Below, in pieces: positions 10,801-21,260 of a DNA stretch of 64,000 bases. The stretch lies in assembly GCA_963971305.1 (NCBI GenBank), contig OZ020304.1, positions 2,480,001-2,544,000 on the forward strand, read 5' to 3'. Position 1 is the stretch's first letter, and every line of letters starts with the position of its first letter. The notes beneath the pieces were generated by a model that saw only the letters and a list, made by a program, of their open reading frames with translations, had not been told where the DNA came from and made no database searches. The DNA comes from Arcuatula senhousia (lineage: Eukaryota; Mollusca; Bivalvia; Mytilida; Mytilidae). A program made the translations under genes and the position numbers.

Positions 10801-10952
10801 CAATAATTATTTTACTGTAATATCCCTATATGGATCGAAAGAAAGGTGTACAAATCATACCCGAAAAGTGAACCAAAAAATCCTTGTGAAGACTTTTCTT
10901 TCTTTTCTGCTTCAGCAACCAACTGACGAGCTTTTTGCTCGTTGTCAGCCAT
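1729..10952 (-). CDS. NAPA: Alpha-soluble NSF attachment protein (alpha-SNAP), 5' seven exons
   Basis: Alpha-SNAP binds assembled SNARE complexes and recruits the ATPase NSF to take them apart after membrane fusion. Coding exons (minus): 10952-10861, 8980-8901, 7807-7691, 5658-5612, 4512-4435, 3158-3103, 1813-1729. All have AG acceptors and GT donors and join in phase to 185 codons, about 60% of the usual ~295-residue family length. Typical family segments are [47 protein letters not shown] and [11 protein letters not shown], all from the TPR-like helical bundle. The C-terminal part that stimulates NSF is beyond the left edge. Introns carry a LINE fragment, a zinc-knuckle ORF, MITEs and, at the end of exon 3, a 51-bp minisatellite that multiplies the 5' splice site. 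The 5' flank runs directly into a satellite array. Identity is very secure; beta-SNAP is not separable from the sequence alone. Confidence 0.95.
2093..3049. repeat. 32-bp direct repeats flanking the LINE fragment
   Basis: 2093-2124 and 3018-3049 are identical (both contain GTAATGCAGCACATGTCC). They look like a long target duplication, but 2160-2215 also resembles 3317-3375, so part of the intron around exon 6 may have been duplicated instead. Confidence 0.7.
2225..3010 (+). pseudogene. LINE reverse transcriptase C-terminal fragment, frameshifted
   Basis: Two overlapping frames (2282-2719 and 2716-3009) together read as the end of a non-LTR retrotransposon reverse transcriptase. Family-like pieces are [40 protein letters not shown] and then [14 protein letters not shown] and [13 protein letters not shown]. 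The frame is lost at about 2716 by what looks like a one-base deletion. The N-terminal endonuclease and the catalytic reverse transcriptase core are missing, so this is a 5'-truncated dead copy. It lies opposite in strand to alpha-SNAP in the intron between exons 6 and 7. Confidence 0.85.
3103..3158 (-). CDS. NAPA: alpha-SNAP exon 6
   Basis: Encodes [18 protein letters not shown]; acceptor TTTGTAG, donor GTAAGC; leaves in phase 2. Confidence 0.94.
3159..3689. other. SNAP intron 5, exon-6-proximal part
   Basis: 3290-3376 is a second copy of the intron sequence found at 2135-2220 (shared core AAAAAATCTGAACTCGTTAT). The remaining bases show no gene or recognisable element. Confidence 0.5.
3690..4290. 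repeat. About 157-bp tandem repeat, 3-4 units
   Basis: The marker GACTTTTGTAGAGCTAAATG recurs at 3693, 3849, 4008 (variant) and 4166 (variant), spacing 156-159 bp. Each unit also holds GGGGCTGTAACCCCTATAAG. The same units appear in reverse orientation at about 12640-12960, so this is a dispersed family. Confidence 0.8.
4435..4512 (-). CDS. NAPA: alpha-SNAP exon 5
   Basis: 26 codons, [18 protein letters not shown] through GDIDK, the most conserved stretch of the family; acceptor TTTTTACAG, donor GTACAG. Confidence 0.95.
4513..5611. other. SNAP intron 4, nothing recognised
   Basis: AT-rich sequence with no exon, repeat array or element end that I can support. Confidence 0.5.
5612..5658 (-). 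CDS. NAPA: alpha-SNAP exon 4
   Basis: Encodes [16 protein letters not shown]; acceptor TTTTGCAG, donor GTAAGT. It completes the split Glu codon from exon 3. Confidence 0.94.
5985..6255. repeat. Degenerate 51-bp units, (TG)n and repeat fragment
   Basis: 5985-6064 holds two decayed copies of the 51-bp unit (ACCTGTAGGACCCCC and CCTGTTGGGTCCCC), then a short TG run at 6065-6082, then a fragment with GGAAACCGGAGTACCCAGAG that resembles a dispersed bivalve repeat. The array was evidently longer and this end has decayed. Confidence 0.6.
6256..7730 (-). repeat. 51-bp minisatellite of the alpha-SNAP exon 3/intron border
   Basis: About 28 units, first to last donor at 6311 to 7691. Read on the gene strand, each unit contains the last 37 bases of exon 3 (coding [12 protein letters not shown]), the splice junction CCTACAG|GTTTGT and 14 intron bases. 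As 51 is 17 codons, long frames run through the array; they are copies of the exon end plus translated intron (GLCHL), not a separate protein. Every unit keeps a plausible 5' splice site, so use of a distal donor would insert 17 residues per unit without shifting frame. Variants repeat at 460 bp, showing a higher-order block. Confidence 0.95.
7691..7807 (-). CDS. NAPA: alpha-SNAP exon 3, 3' end duplicated into a minisatellite
   Basis: Encodes [20 protein letters not shown] and onward to CYKKGDPT. The last 37 bases and the donor (CAG|GTTAGT) are the body-proximal copy of the 51-bp array at 6256-7730. Splicing at this first donor gives the conserved join GDPT-EAVNCL. Confidence 0.93.
7808..8237. 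other. SNAP intron 2, exon-3 side
   Basis: No feature beyond the exon 3 acceptor; AT-rich. Confidence 0.4.
8238..8295 (-). CDS. Candidate alternative first exon of alpha-SNAP
   Basis: In intron 2, on the gene's strand, an ATG at 8295 opens 19 codons ([19 protein letters not shown]) and ends CAG|GTAAGA in phase 1, exactly the phase needed to join exon 3 (giving ...SS-EAGQCF). No polypyrimidine tract lies upstream, so it looks like a first exon, not an internal one. The product would lack the normal N-terminus including the membrane loop. This is inference from phase and donor quality; no transcript evidence is available. Confidence 0.4.
8293..8405. repeat. Inverted repeat next to the alternative exon
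   Basis: ATTTTCTGCCAGGTTTT near 8297 is matched in reverse complement by AAAACCTGGCAGAAAA near 8381, with about 65 bases between. The ATG of the candidate alternative exon lies at the edge of the left arm. Confidence 0.6.
8406..8900. other. Region upstream of the candidate alternative exon
   Basis: 8420-8520 has more CpG than its surroundings (for example GAAACGCGAACC and ATTTCGTCGCCGTC). This would suit a promoter for the alternative first exon, but no core promoter motif is clear. The rest shows nothing. Confidence 0.3.
8901..8980 (-). CDS. NAPA: alpha-SNAP exon 2
   Basis: Encodes [18 protein letters not shown] and onward to KKWAG; acceptor TTTCAG, donor GTAAGT; enters in phase 2, leaves in phase 1. 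Confidence 0.95.
9323..9552. mobile_element. Foldback MITE-like element, about 230 bp
   Basis: Ends are imperfect inverted repeats of about 33 bp: GGCC, an A-rich run, then GTTTACTGTCAC at the left, mirrored by GTGACAGTAAAC to TTTGGCCC at the right. Internal CCGACCCTACCT and ACCTACCGACCC mark the inner arms. No coding capacity. Target duplication not clear. Confidence 0.65.
10386..10777. mobile_element. hAT-type MITE, 392 bp, with 8-bp target duplication
   Basis: Perfect 15-bp terminal inverted repeats TAGGGGTGTAACGAT at both ends, flanked on both sides by CAACCTAT (10378-10385 and 10778-10785). An 8-bp duplication and these ends are characteristic of hAT transposons. No transposase, so non-autonomous. 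It sits in alpha-SNAP intron 1, 83 bases from exon 1. Confidence 0.92.
10861..10952 (-). CDS. NAPA: alpha-SNAP exon 1 (start codon)
   Basis: Begins [20 protein letters not shown] and ends in the FFGSLFG membrane-binding loop typical of alpha-SNAP; donor GTATGA; leaves in phase 2. Confidence 0.93.
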
Positions 10953-11154
10953 ACTTATGCGGAATATTTACTAAATTTCTAAGTTATTCTGAAAGTCGAT
11001 GTTGTGTCACACCACTATTTACAATTTTGACATCATTGATTTTTTTAGAATCATTTGTGGGTTTTGTAAGGAGGTGAATTTAAGGGTAAATAAAAAGCGT
11101 TTGGAAGATATTGATATCAATTATTTCCGGAGGGAAAAGCTCGAAACATGTTTA
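10953..11154. other. alpha-SNAP 5' flank
   Basis: Should hold the 5'UTR and core promoter of the SNAP gene. I see no clear TATA box or initiator; only about 200 bases separate the start codon from the satellite array. Confidence 0.3.
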
Positions 11155-11206
11155 TGAAATACAAATGAAAACAAAGTTCCAGACAATAAATTTTGCTACG
11201 CCTGAC
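11155..11206. repeat. Left remnant of the 358-bp ribozyme repeat
   Basis: Matches the tail of the unit found at 22440-22516 (AAATACAAATG, GTTCCAGACAATAAATTTTG, CTACGCCTGAC). It stops exactly at CCTGAC, where the large foldback element is inserted; the array resumes at 22153. Confidence 0.9.
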
Positions 11207-11645
11207 GGTCCGTGTATATTGACGTCCATTCAATTTTCGTTTTGACAATTAAAAATAAAAATCGAAAAACAAAAGAATTTTTGTTTTTTCGTTTTGTAAA
11301 ATCAAATCAAAAATTGAAAAATAAAAGGATTTCAGTTACTTTTCGTTTTGTAAAATAAAAAAACAAAAAAATAAAAAAGGAAATGTGTTCGTTTTTCGTT
11401 TTCAATATTAAAATCAAAAATTGAAAAACGAAAATGTATTCGTTTTTTGTTTGCAAAATCAAAAACGAAAATTGAAAAACAAAAGTATTTTCGTTTTTTG
11501 TTTTGAAAAATTAAAATGAAAATTTAAAAACAAAAAAAAATGTATTCATTTGTTATTTTCCAAAATCAAAAACAGAAATTGAAAAACAAAAGTATTTTCG
11601 TTTTCCGTTTTGTAAATCAAAATCAAAAATTTAAAAAAGGCAATG
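11207..11645. repeat. Left terminal inverted repeat with AAAACGAAAA subrepeats
   Basis: After the 44-bp outer end, quasi-palindromic 55-65-bp units alternate AAATTGAAAAACGAAA with CGTTTTTTGTTTTG. Units match those at 15178-15466 and 21540-22108. Confidence 0.85.
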
Positions 11646-12250
11646 TACGGAAGCCCTGGAGGGACATTTTGAGTTAATAGTTAGGAGTTAAGAATAAGGA
11701 GTTATAACTTACTACTTAGCACTTATTTCTTATGACTTATTTGTTTTTTTATTCTTAACACTTTTATCAGGTCTGGATTTTGCAACTTTGGGGGTGGGTG
11801 TGCTACATTGGAACAAAATCGTCTTTTTGCTGGGTCCCACGTACCTTTTCTCTGAAGCTGAAGATATAACGATCATAAGACCTTAATTTATACTGGTGTG
11901 CCAACACTTGACACAAGCATAGCCCTAGCTAGCCTTTTAAATGATACTAAAAATAAAAATAGAAGGATATGGAGTAGGCATGAATGACACAGAATCCGTC
12001 CGTACATGTTGATATGAAAAAAAGCAAAAGAAACAGCATTTATATATCTTCCCAATATCTAACAATGATAGAACTTACACCTACAAATGTTTGGTCATTC
12101 CTTCAGCGGGAGTCGAATCCATGCTGAAAAATCTATGAGAATACAGTCAACAGCAGTTGTGACTATGTATATGGCGTCTTAGACCACCTTTCAAGCAAGC
12201 TTTATAAAAAGCAGCTCTTGCTGATCAAATTTTATTTTCTCGTAAATTAG
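11645..12250. repeat. Inner inverted repeat, left arm
   Basis: From GAAGCCCTGGAGGGACATTT through ACACCTACAAATGTTTGGTC to CAGCTCTTGCTGATCAAA. Its reverse complement, with scattered differences, lies at 14560-15177. Confidence 0.88.
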
Positions 12251-12261
12251 AACTATATTTT

Positions 12262-13480
12262 TTATACGACCGCAAAAAAATTGCGGACGTATAATGGTAT
12301 GATGCTCTCGTGTATGCTTACTTTAGTGTATACACGATAACTTTAGTTCTAGTTATCCAAATGCAATAAAATTTGACAATGATATTTCTTACCATTAAAG
12401 GATGGATGGGATTGATTTTGGGAGTCCCCCCTTTTTTCGTTTAGAAATAAGGGCCAAAAGGGGCCAAAATTGCAACTTTTTTGTTCTTACAATTACTTTT
12501 TCAAAAATCTTCTCCTCTAAAAGTACTGAACAGAATTCAATGAAACTTGGTAGGATTGATCATTAGGGTGTCCTGCACTAAAGTTGTGTTTCGATTTATG
12601 ATTTGTCAAAAAAAATGGCCGCCGTGGCTAAAAATAGACTAGGGGGGGTCAGACTACTGTTTTTGGCTTGTAATTCAAAAAAGTATAAGAGATAGATGAA
12701 ATCTGATCCCACCCTACTGCTTCAGGATCAAAAGTTCTACAAAACATTAGGTCGAAGTTGTCAGATGACCCCTTATATGGGTTACAGCCCCTTAAAGGTG
12801 AAAAATAGCATTTTTTCATGTTTTTGCCCTATTGTATGAAAACTATTGCAGATAGCAAAAAGCTGTTGCTTTCTTAATTGTTCAGCTCATTTAGCTCTAC
12901 AAAAGTCTCCGTAGGGTCGAAGTTGTCAGATGACCCCTTATAGGGGTTACGGCCCCAAAAGGGGCCAAAATCGAAACATTTTTATTAGCGGACCGATTTT
13001 TAAATTTTTTTAGCATGTTTGTTCTTGTCAAATAGTGAATGCAAAATTGAGAATTAATTTTTGCTACCCCATCTGTTTCCCCTCATTATGTAATTAGGGG
13101 CCAAAAGGGACCAAAATCGAATTTTTTTTACTTGTGATCCGATTTTGATTTTTTTTTGCATGTTTAGTGGATACAAAATTGAGAATTAATTTTTGCGACC
13201 CCCCTTTTCCCCCTATTATGAAATGAGGGGCCAAAATCGAAACTTATTTATTTGTGGTCTGTCTTTGATCTCATTTCGAAAAAAAATTCCTTTTAAAATG
13301 TGAATTTAGAAAGTCCACCAAAAGCTGCATGTGTCAAAAATCTTTGTCAGTCCACCAAGGGCTGCATATGTCCAGAGCAATTGACTATCCATATTGGGCC
13401 TAAAACGTACAGGGTTCAACATGTTGCGGTCGTATCATGCTGCGCTCGGCGAAGCTTTTTATTATCTATTATTTTGTTTG
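12262..13480. repeat. Dispersed repeat bounded by TATACGACCGCAA and GCGGTCGTAT
   Basis: Starts TTTTTATACGACCGC, ends GTTGCGGTCGTATCATGC. It contains AGGGGCCAAAAGGGACC blocks and two reverse-orientation units of the 157-bp family seen at 3690-4290. I recall this as a frequent bivalve repeat of unknown class. No coding frame. Confidence 0.65.
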
Positions 13481-13721
13481 CGTATAAAAATTCTGACCTC
13501 ACTATACAAATATTTCCTCATACAGACGAGTATGAATTTTAATATGTGTGGATTGTGGATATGAACACTATCTTTAACAGCAATGCACAATTCATGTATT
13601 CTAATAAAAACTTATAATAAAACTCTTTTTTTTTTCATTACAAAGTGTTGTTAAATACGTTTAACATTATATATTTTTTTATATTAATTATCGTTTCGTT
13701 AAAATCTTTAATTTTTATGAG

Positions 13722-14200
13722 GACAGTGAACCTCTGGGAGCCACCCATTTTTTTTTATCCGCTTCCGAGGAAGCGGGGGTACCCGTTAAAAAATATGCCT
13801 CTCAATTGACCATTCAACGTAAATATCAACATATTTGTTATTATTTATTTGTTATTACTTATTTCTTATTTGTTATTGCTTACTTGTTATTTCTTATTAC
13901 TTATTTGTTATTTCTTATTAGTAACTACTTATTACTTATTTGTTATTACTTATTACTTATTTGTTATTTCTTATTAGTAACTACTTAGTACTTATTAGTT
14001 ATTACTTATTACTTATTTGTTATTACTTATTACTTATTTGTTATTACTTAATACTTATTTGTTATTACGTATTTGTATAAATTACTAACAAATATTAAAT
14101 TCGATAGGTCGTTTCGAAGTATATTTTAGGCAGTACCCCCGCGTCTCGCATCCGGATCAAAGACGACCAGTCCTTTTTTACCAGGCTCACTGTTTTGATA
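13722..14200. repeat. Imperfect hairpin around a TTATTACTTATTTG array
   Basis: 13830-14080 is a low-complexity run of TTATTACTTATTTG variants. It is bracketed by loosely inverted segments with GAGGAAGCGGGGGTACC (left) and CAGTACCCCCGCGTCTC (right). Confidence 0.6.
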
Positions 14201-14559
14201 AAAGATCATAGATTTTAGCAAAAAGTTACCGATAATTAATAAAAATAAAATGCTAAACAACAATTATCGAAGAAATGTTTTTATTTTAATTTTCTATAAG
14301 TATACGTGTATATTTTAGATAGTTTTCATACCCAAATAAGGATTAGGGCTTTTGTTTGTGTTGAATCCTGCAGTTTAGCAAAGTGGCGTATTTCCCCTTA
14401 TTTAATATTTCATGTGTCTATACATGTATTTAAAGTAATACTCGTCTGTATATATAAATTGTTGTACAGTCGCAGTAATATTCAGACTTTTTATACGCAC
14501 ACTGTCAAAAAAAATATTATATATTCCTAGACCCAGATCCTAACGCTTGTTAATTTAAT

Positions 14560-15177
14560 TTACGAGAAAATATCATTTGATCACCAAAAGCTGCTTTTTA
14601 TATAGCCTATAGCAACCTAATAAGGTGGTCCAAGACGCCATATACAAAGTCACTACTGCTGCTGACAGTATTCTCTTAGATATTTCAGCATGGGTTAGAC
14701 TCCTGCTGTAGGAATGACCAAACATTTGTAGGTGTAAGTTCTATCATTGTTGGGAAGATATATAAGTTCTGTTTTTTTTTGCGTTTGTTCATATCCATAT
14801 GTATTGTCGGACGGATTCTGTAGCGTACTCCATATCCTTCTATTTTACTTTTTATCATTTAAAAGGCTAGGGCTACTTGTGTACGAGTTTTGGCACACCA
14901 GTATGAATTAAGGTATTATGATTGTTATGTTTTCAGCTTCAGAGAAAAGTGCTTAAAGTCTACGCGTAAAATTAAATGTACGTGGGACCTAACAAAAAGT
15001 CAATATTGTTTCAATGTAGCACCCCCCCCCACCCAAGTTGCAAAATCCACACCTAAATAAAAGTATTAAGAAAAAACAAATAAGTCATAAGAAATAAGTG
15101 CTAAGTAGTAAGTTGTAACTCCTTATTCTTAACTCCTAACTCCTAACTCAAAATGTCCCTCCAGGGCTTCCGTAGCA
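14560..15177. repeat. Inner inverted repeat, right arm
   Basis: Reverse complement of 11645-12250; ends AAAATGTCCCTCCAGGGCTTCC. Confidence 0.88.
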
Positions 15178-15466
15178 ATGTCTTCTTTTTTCGTTTTAAA
15201 TGTTAAAAAAAACAAAAAATGAAATACGAACATATCTACGTTTTTTTTTGTTTTGCAAAATCAAAAACGAAAATTGAAAAACAATAGTATATTCGTTTTC
15301 CGTTTTATAAAATTAAAAACAAAAATTGAAAAAACGGAAATGTGTTCTATGTTCGTTTTGAATATTAAAAACAAAAATGGAAAAACAAAAACAAAAGGAT
15401 TTGCTTTTTACGTTTTTCGTTTTGTACCAACAACTAAATATGAAAAACGAAAATGATTTCCTTTTT
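15178..15466. repeat. AAAACGAAAA-type subterminal repeats, inner block
   Basis: Same unit family as the outer terminal repeats. It breaks off at GATTTCCTTTTTT, next to an AGCTCACC boundary, consistent with being split by a later insertion whose far side is at about 21540. Confidence 0.75.
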
Positions 15467-16814
15467 TAGCTCACCTGACCCGAAGGGTAGGGTGAGCTAT
15501 TGCCATTACTTGTCGTCCGTCGTCGTCGTCGTCGTTAACTTTACTTTGAAAATATTCTCCTCTGAAACTACTGAAAGGATTGCCAATCCCTACAAAGTGC
15601 GACACGATAAATTTGTTTTTGCGTGACAACAGTAAGGTTTTTGATGATCTCCTAAATGCATTGTGGGAAAAACAGAGGAAAATTAAGACGATATTGACTT
15701 TTTCAAGGTCAGTTTAGTTTATAGACTAATTGATTTGTAAAAAAATATGTCAAGTGTTTTTAAAAATGTACCGAACATATACCTAATGAATATTGACACA
15801 ATTCAAATCATTTAATTGTCAAAATTAAACATTGTTACCATTTTCAAAAATATCGTTATTTCGTCAAAAAACAATTGTAAAAATGAACAAAAAAAGTTTT
15901 TGTGACTCTTTTGTCAAATCTGAAACGTTTAGCATCTTTCTTACAAATAGTTATAAAGATACCTTGAAGTAATTTACATTTTCCTCCAAACAGGTTACGG
16001 TTTTTTCGTGAATACTGTAAGGTTTGTTCGGGAACCTGTGACGGTTTTTGAGTGACACAGCTTAAGACTGCGACGGTTTCCTCCTTATAATTAGGTTTTT
16101 ACCTGCGTCTCCGTATGAGAAAACATGTGTAGTAATTGGGTCACTCCGTCCGTCTATACGTCCGTCCGCCTCCGTCCGTCCGTCCGTCGCACTGTAGGAG
16201 TGCCTGTCTTGTGTAATCAGAATCTCAAAGCTAAACACTGGATCTTTTTGAAATATTACACAGTGATTACTGATATATTGAAGATGTGCACCTTTCCTTA
16301 TGGGTCATTTTATAATTCCGATTAGAAATAAGGGGCCCAAAATTGACCAAAAACCGATTTTTTTTATTAGTTTCCACAATTACTTTTGTTGTGGTTGATC
16401 AAATGCTATGAAACTTTACAGTAATGTCACTTGCCATAAAAAAGGGTAGGCTTGATTTTGTGTGTCCCCTCTTTTTTCGTTTAGAAATTAGGGGCCAAAA
16501 GGGGGTAAAAATCAAATAATTATGTCCCTGTCAAATATTTTCCCTTCGGAGAAAACGATTAAAAAAACGAAAAATATACACCCACCGCTAGTATCTGTTG
16601 TATTACTGACCAAGAATTCAGTTGTTCTTAGATTTTTTATTAAGAACAACAATGACCTCAATGTAATTTTTACAAAAATCGAAAGTACGCCCTTTAATTT
16701 TTACACTAAAACAAAATCCATGAATGCTTTTGAAATTGTATTAATTTATGCTTAATATATACTTATATCTTATATTTTAAAATTTTAAACAATTTCAATC
16801 TTAAACCAATATTT

Positions 16815-17560
16815 TATCCCCCCCGTGCGGGTTCCTGGGGGCGAATAGGCCTGTAGCAGCACGGAAAAAGTCCACTTATGAGCGCGCAGAGACCTGACAT
16901 GTGGGAAGTCTGCTTTGCCCTCGAAACGGCTGAGGTGTGTGCCTCAGGTGGTTGAATGGGGCAGCCCTTACGTAATGAAAGCCGGGGTCCACACCGGGTC
17001 TCTCGATACAGCGACTACGGAGCGATACGATTTTCACGGAGCAATCTAAAATTGTCAAAATGAAGGTATTGGACAAACTTATCTTATATCATTTATTCAT
17101 AACAGTTTATAGCAGACATGTATGTTGTTGTCAACTGAATATATATTTGGCTCCATGCCCAGCAAATTTTGGCTTTTTATGTAGTAAAACAAAAAATCTG
17201 TGGACGATCACTTCCAAATAAACAAATTGAAAAAGTCGTCCAAAGATTTTTTTGTTTTACTACTAGCCCAAATTTGCTTACAATGAGGCCCAATATATAC
17301 TCCGTTGACAACAACATACGTGTTGTTTGATATCTAACATCATGTTCGACAATTTTAGATTGCTCCGTGAAAATCATATCACTCCGTACTCGCTGTATCG
17401 GGAGACCCGGGGTCGTCACGTCATAATCTTATGTGAAAAACCTGATCGCAATCCACATTCATACCCCGTGTTAAATAACCCAGCTGCAGGTCCGTTAAAA
17501 GAAAAACCCGTAGGATCGCCATGCAGGAGGTTAATTGTCCGGCCGCTCCTACCCATCTCT
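16815..17560 (-). repeat. Dispersed repeat (family of 33903-34437), interrupted
   Basis: Read on the minus strand it matches 38460-38720: TTAACCTCCTGCATGG, CATTCAACCACCTGAGGC, then AGGCCTATTCGCCCCCAGGA and GTGCGGG. A foldback at about 16990-17406 splits it. Confidence 0.7.
16990..17406. mobile_element. Foldback element of about 417 bp nested in a dispersed repeat
   Basis: Long arms: CACGGAGCAATCTAAAATTG on the left is inverted at 17344-17371, TGTTGTTGTCAACTGAATAT at 17290-17320, and GTAGTAAAACAAAAAATCTG at 17245-17265. CCGGGGTC lies on both sides (16982-16989 and 17407-17414), suggesting an 8-bp duplication, though the exact left end is uncertain. Confidence 0.75.
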
Positions 17561-18455
17561 ATACAGAGGCCGCCCCGGGATCCAGAAATTCTGAAAAGAG
17601 GGGGCCTACTGACTGGCCTAAGAGGGGCCGCTTTTGTCACGCTTCAATGATTTCCTATATATTCAACCAATTTTTTCCGCCAAAAGGGGGGCCCGGGCAC
17701 CCCAGCCCCCCCCCCTGGATCCGCCTATGCTAAACCTTTTGAAGTAACAGAGAAAAGTCTCATCCCGAATGGTCTTTCCCCCCGGCATTTCCGCGATCCT
17801 CCACTTCATTGTCCTTTTATGCCCATTTTATCACCGCGATTTATGTTCATCTTCATGATAGCCGAAGTTGTGTTGATTTGGGGTAAAGCAACTATTATCA
17901 ACGAATTAAGTACATTCATTGTGAAACTAACCTAATGTTTTATTCATAATTTTCGAATGTACCTACGTGAACCAATGTGACCCAACGTCTAAACATTTAT
18001 ATTTAGGATGTATAAATACGGATTCCCCATTGGTACCCGTGCTTCTTTTATATTGTTGAATATGTAGATGCATGAGGTTGTGAAATGAAAATGTAAAATA
18101 ACATTTCCTATATAAAATTGTTCGGTATTTCCGCTTCTATTTTTATTACAGTAATTTCTAAAGTTTTATATAAATCGACTGTACAATATTTGAATACTAT
18201 TCTTGTACAGATTTTTATATTTGTTGCACGCATTCGTTAAAAACTAACAGTAAAATACCCATTTATCAGTCTGTAGTTTATTTATTTGATAAAAAAACAA
18301 CCAAAAACTCTTTAATTGTATTTTCAAGTCCAATTTAAAACCGAAAAAAAAACTTTAACCCGAAAAAACAGTTGCTTCGTTCATCAAAAACCGTCGCCTA
18401 CACACTAAAAAACATTATATAGCAAAAGGTAACACACGAAAAAACCATACCATAT

Positions 18456-18520
18456 TTTATCCCCCCCCCCCCGTGCGGGTTCCTGGGGGCGAATAGGCCT
18501 GTAGCAGCACGGAAAAAGTC
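18456..18520 (-). repeat. Copy of the dispersed-repeat tail after a 14-C run
   Basis: GTGCGGGTTCCTGGGGGCGA and TAGGCCTGTAGCAGCACGG, identical to 16823-16864, follow a homopolymer C tract. Confidence 0.75.
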
Positions 18521-19004
18521 CTTTTGTTCTTTTGCTTTGCGACAGAAGACTGATTCCAAGTCATGAGTTTTGGCAAATAAGTAAAGTTTATATAGGTATA
18601 GATAAACTTGCATTACAGTGAGGTTCCTTGTCATAAATCGTCTGAAGGTAGAAAAACAAGGCTTACAAGATGGAAATCTTATATATTTCTTCTTTATTAA
18701 ACATTTTTATTTAAAAAAATATACCTACCGATTCGTTAGAATACAGGGTTAAATGTCAATACTTTTTAAAGACCTATTTCGTTCATTAAGACACTGATAG
18801 TTGATAGGTTTTCATTTTTGTCGTATGTACAATTTACCTATCACCGCAAAAACCTTACTGTTGTCACGCAAAAACATTTTTGTCGTGTCGCACTTTGTAG
18901 GGAGTGATTGCTCTGAAACTTTGCACACTTCATTTATGGGATGTCCTCTACCAAGATTGCACAAATGGTGACTGCCGACCAAAAAAAACAAACAAAAAAA
19001 AACC

Positions 19005-19660
19005 GTGTAATTGGCAAATGCTATACGGGTGTGCTATAGCAAGCAGGAGCAATTGAGTTTACACTCGTTACGACTTGAGTTCGTGTTGATGATTGCTTTG
19101 TAGTTATTTTGAAGTTTCTTCTTGCTGCCTTTGTTCGTATGTTCTGATTTTGTCTTTGTCCTTTCGGACTTTTGACATTCGAATGCACTATTAGTACCGC
19201 TTAGTTCTACAAATCGGAATAGACACTTAAGGAAAACATGTACCAATCGTCAACTTTTCCTTCGTGTGTAGCAACATTCCGTCTTCTCCAGCCTACGGAC
19301 TTCACACGTCAATTTTTGTGGGGAAAATTGGGATTTATTCGTTGATATAGGGCATCACGTCTGACATGGAAATTGCAAGCACAAGGTTTCGCTGCTTCTC
19401 AATTGATGTTGTCACTTAATCTGGAATTTTATATCATTTGCTTATCATTTACAGGACAGGCCATGCTGTATTGACTGTAGCAACGCGACGGATGTGATTC
19501 AACGAGCAGGAACGGCTTACCTTTTCGGAAGACCGTGTTGTTATTTGCTATTCAGCTGTTTTTGTATGTGTGCGGTTTCTTCATTGTATTAAATTCTTTC
19601 GTCTTTGACCTTTCGGGCTTTATAGATTTTAATGTCACATTGGTACCTCTTCTTTCAAAA
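19005..19660 (+). pseudogene. Reverse-transcriptase C-terminus and tail fragments
   Basis: 19240-19310 encodes remnants like [12 protein letters not shown] and AYGV, the same segment as at 48900-48960. It is flanked by two copies of the element's tail (GCTATAGCAAGCAGGA at 19034; GCAACGCGACGG at 19483; CCTTTCGG...TTTGACATTCG). All frames are broken. Confidence 0.6.
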
Positions 19661-21099
19661 TAAATTTCGAGATGCCAGTGGCAGATAGACATAGAGCTAT
19701 GTTTTAATCAGGAAAAGGTGTACATATCTTTTTAGCCATTAAAATCTTTCCAATGAATAAGTAAAGATATTCTAAAATCATTACAAATGTATTTTGCACA
19801 GATATGACGAAATGTATCAATTAAGCAAGTGCTGTGTTGGATTTCAAATCGATTTACTTGATTTGTTACATCAGTTAATAGATATTTCTAAGCTAACTGC
19901 CAGTAGCTGTGAGTGATCTCAAGAGAGTTCCTCTACGTCCTGATTTTATCGTGCTTTCTTTATGTCTCAGATTCTCTTTTACTGAATTGAACGCCTATCG
20001 AGTTGATTTTTTTTTAGTTACGGACAATAGATGAGTACCCCGTTTAAATTTCACTAGCTTTAGGTATGTGTTTTGCTATGGGACCTTCTCCCACGAAATC
20101 AATCTAGTTGTCTCTCGCCGCAACGCGGAACGAGAAGGTAGAAATGCGTTGTCTGTTCGTCCGGCACATTTTTTCGGGCTACTATTCATCGATTTTTGGT
20201 ATGCAGCTTGATGTAGGGGTCTTATAATACGAAAAACTAGATCCAGGATTTCTGAACCAGGAAAAAACATTGTGTTGAAGCTGTGAAGTCTCAGTTAGAA
20301 TCGTTATTAATATATTACTCGTAAGATAAGGGCTATATTGCCAAATTACCTTGTCCATCCGGCTGTCCGTCCTTTGCAAACTTTAGTGACAGACTTCTCG
20401 GCTTTTACTGAACATGCTGAAGGGGCTGGAGAGGTTTGGTACACAGCTTTTAATTAGTGGGATGAGTTGTAACGCGCCTCCCCTTTCAAGGTCAGTTGGG
20501 TACCTTCTTCATGTTTTTGAAAGGTCGAGATGGGGTTCTTTATCTTTACCTCGAAAAGTGTTTTTTGGTGATTTTACGAAAAATGCTAACCAGTCCATAC
20601 GGATTCATTCAAATTATCAATGCACAAATCGCAATTCATTTTACCATTATTTGCGCGGGTATGCAGGACGTGCCGAGGTCACATCTTTGATTGACAGAAA
20701 TTGTTTTAAGAAACCACAAAGCACATTAAGTTTTGTTAAATTGAATAACAGTTGGTAAAATTTTCATGTCTTTTCAAATCCATGTTCGGGTCCAGGTTTG
20801 GGGTCGTAAACATTACCATAAATTAAAACCAAATATTTGCCAGAAATCGTATATTTTCATTGTTTCAAAATCATTTTATTTAAATCACATCCACCAAGAA
20901 ACAAAAAGTTATACAAAACTGAATATTGGCACGTTTTATTTTCCAGGTCTTTACTTTAGTTTGACCCATGCAACAAAAGGTTTAGAAAGTTATAAGCACT
21001 TTTGCATCACCAGTGCTTCCACAGTTAGAAAACGTTAGCACTACACATTTTATAACCTTGTTTCACACACTTTTATGCAGCATACCATGTCTGTAGCCG

Positions 21100-21260
21100 G
21101 AATTTTTTAAAGGGGGGGGGGGTTCAATCGAGGGTTCGATTTTCAAAATATCCCTTATTTCAATAGTGGTTAGCAAAATTCCAGTTTGGTTTTACCTATA
21201 TGTAGTTTTTTTTGTTCAAAAGGGGGGGGGGGGGGTCGTCTGAATCCCTCGAACCCTCTT
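21100..21260. repeat. G-tract pair
   Basis: Runs of 11 G (21112-21122) and 14 G (21222-21235), each near TTCGA-type sequence. Assembly length of such runs is unreliable. Confidence 0.7.

Noticed and set aside
17327..17733. Overlapping plus- and minus-strand frames of 70-107 codons
   Set aside because: They lie in the nested foldback and dispersed repeat and have no recognisable domain.
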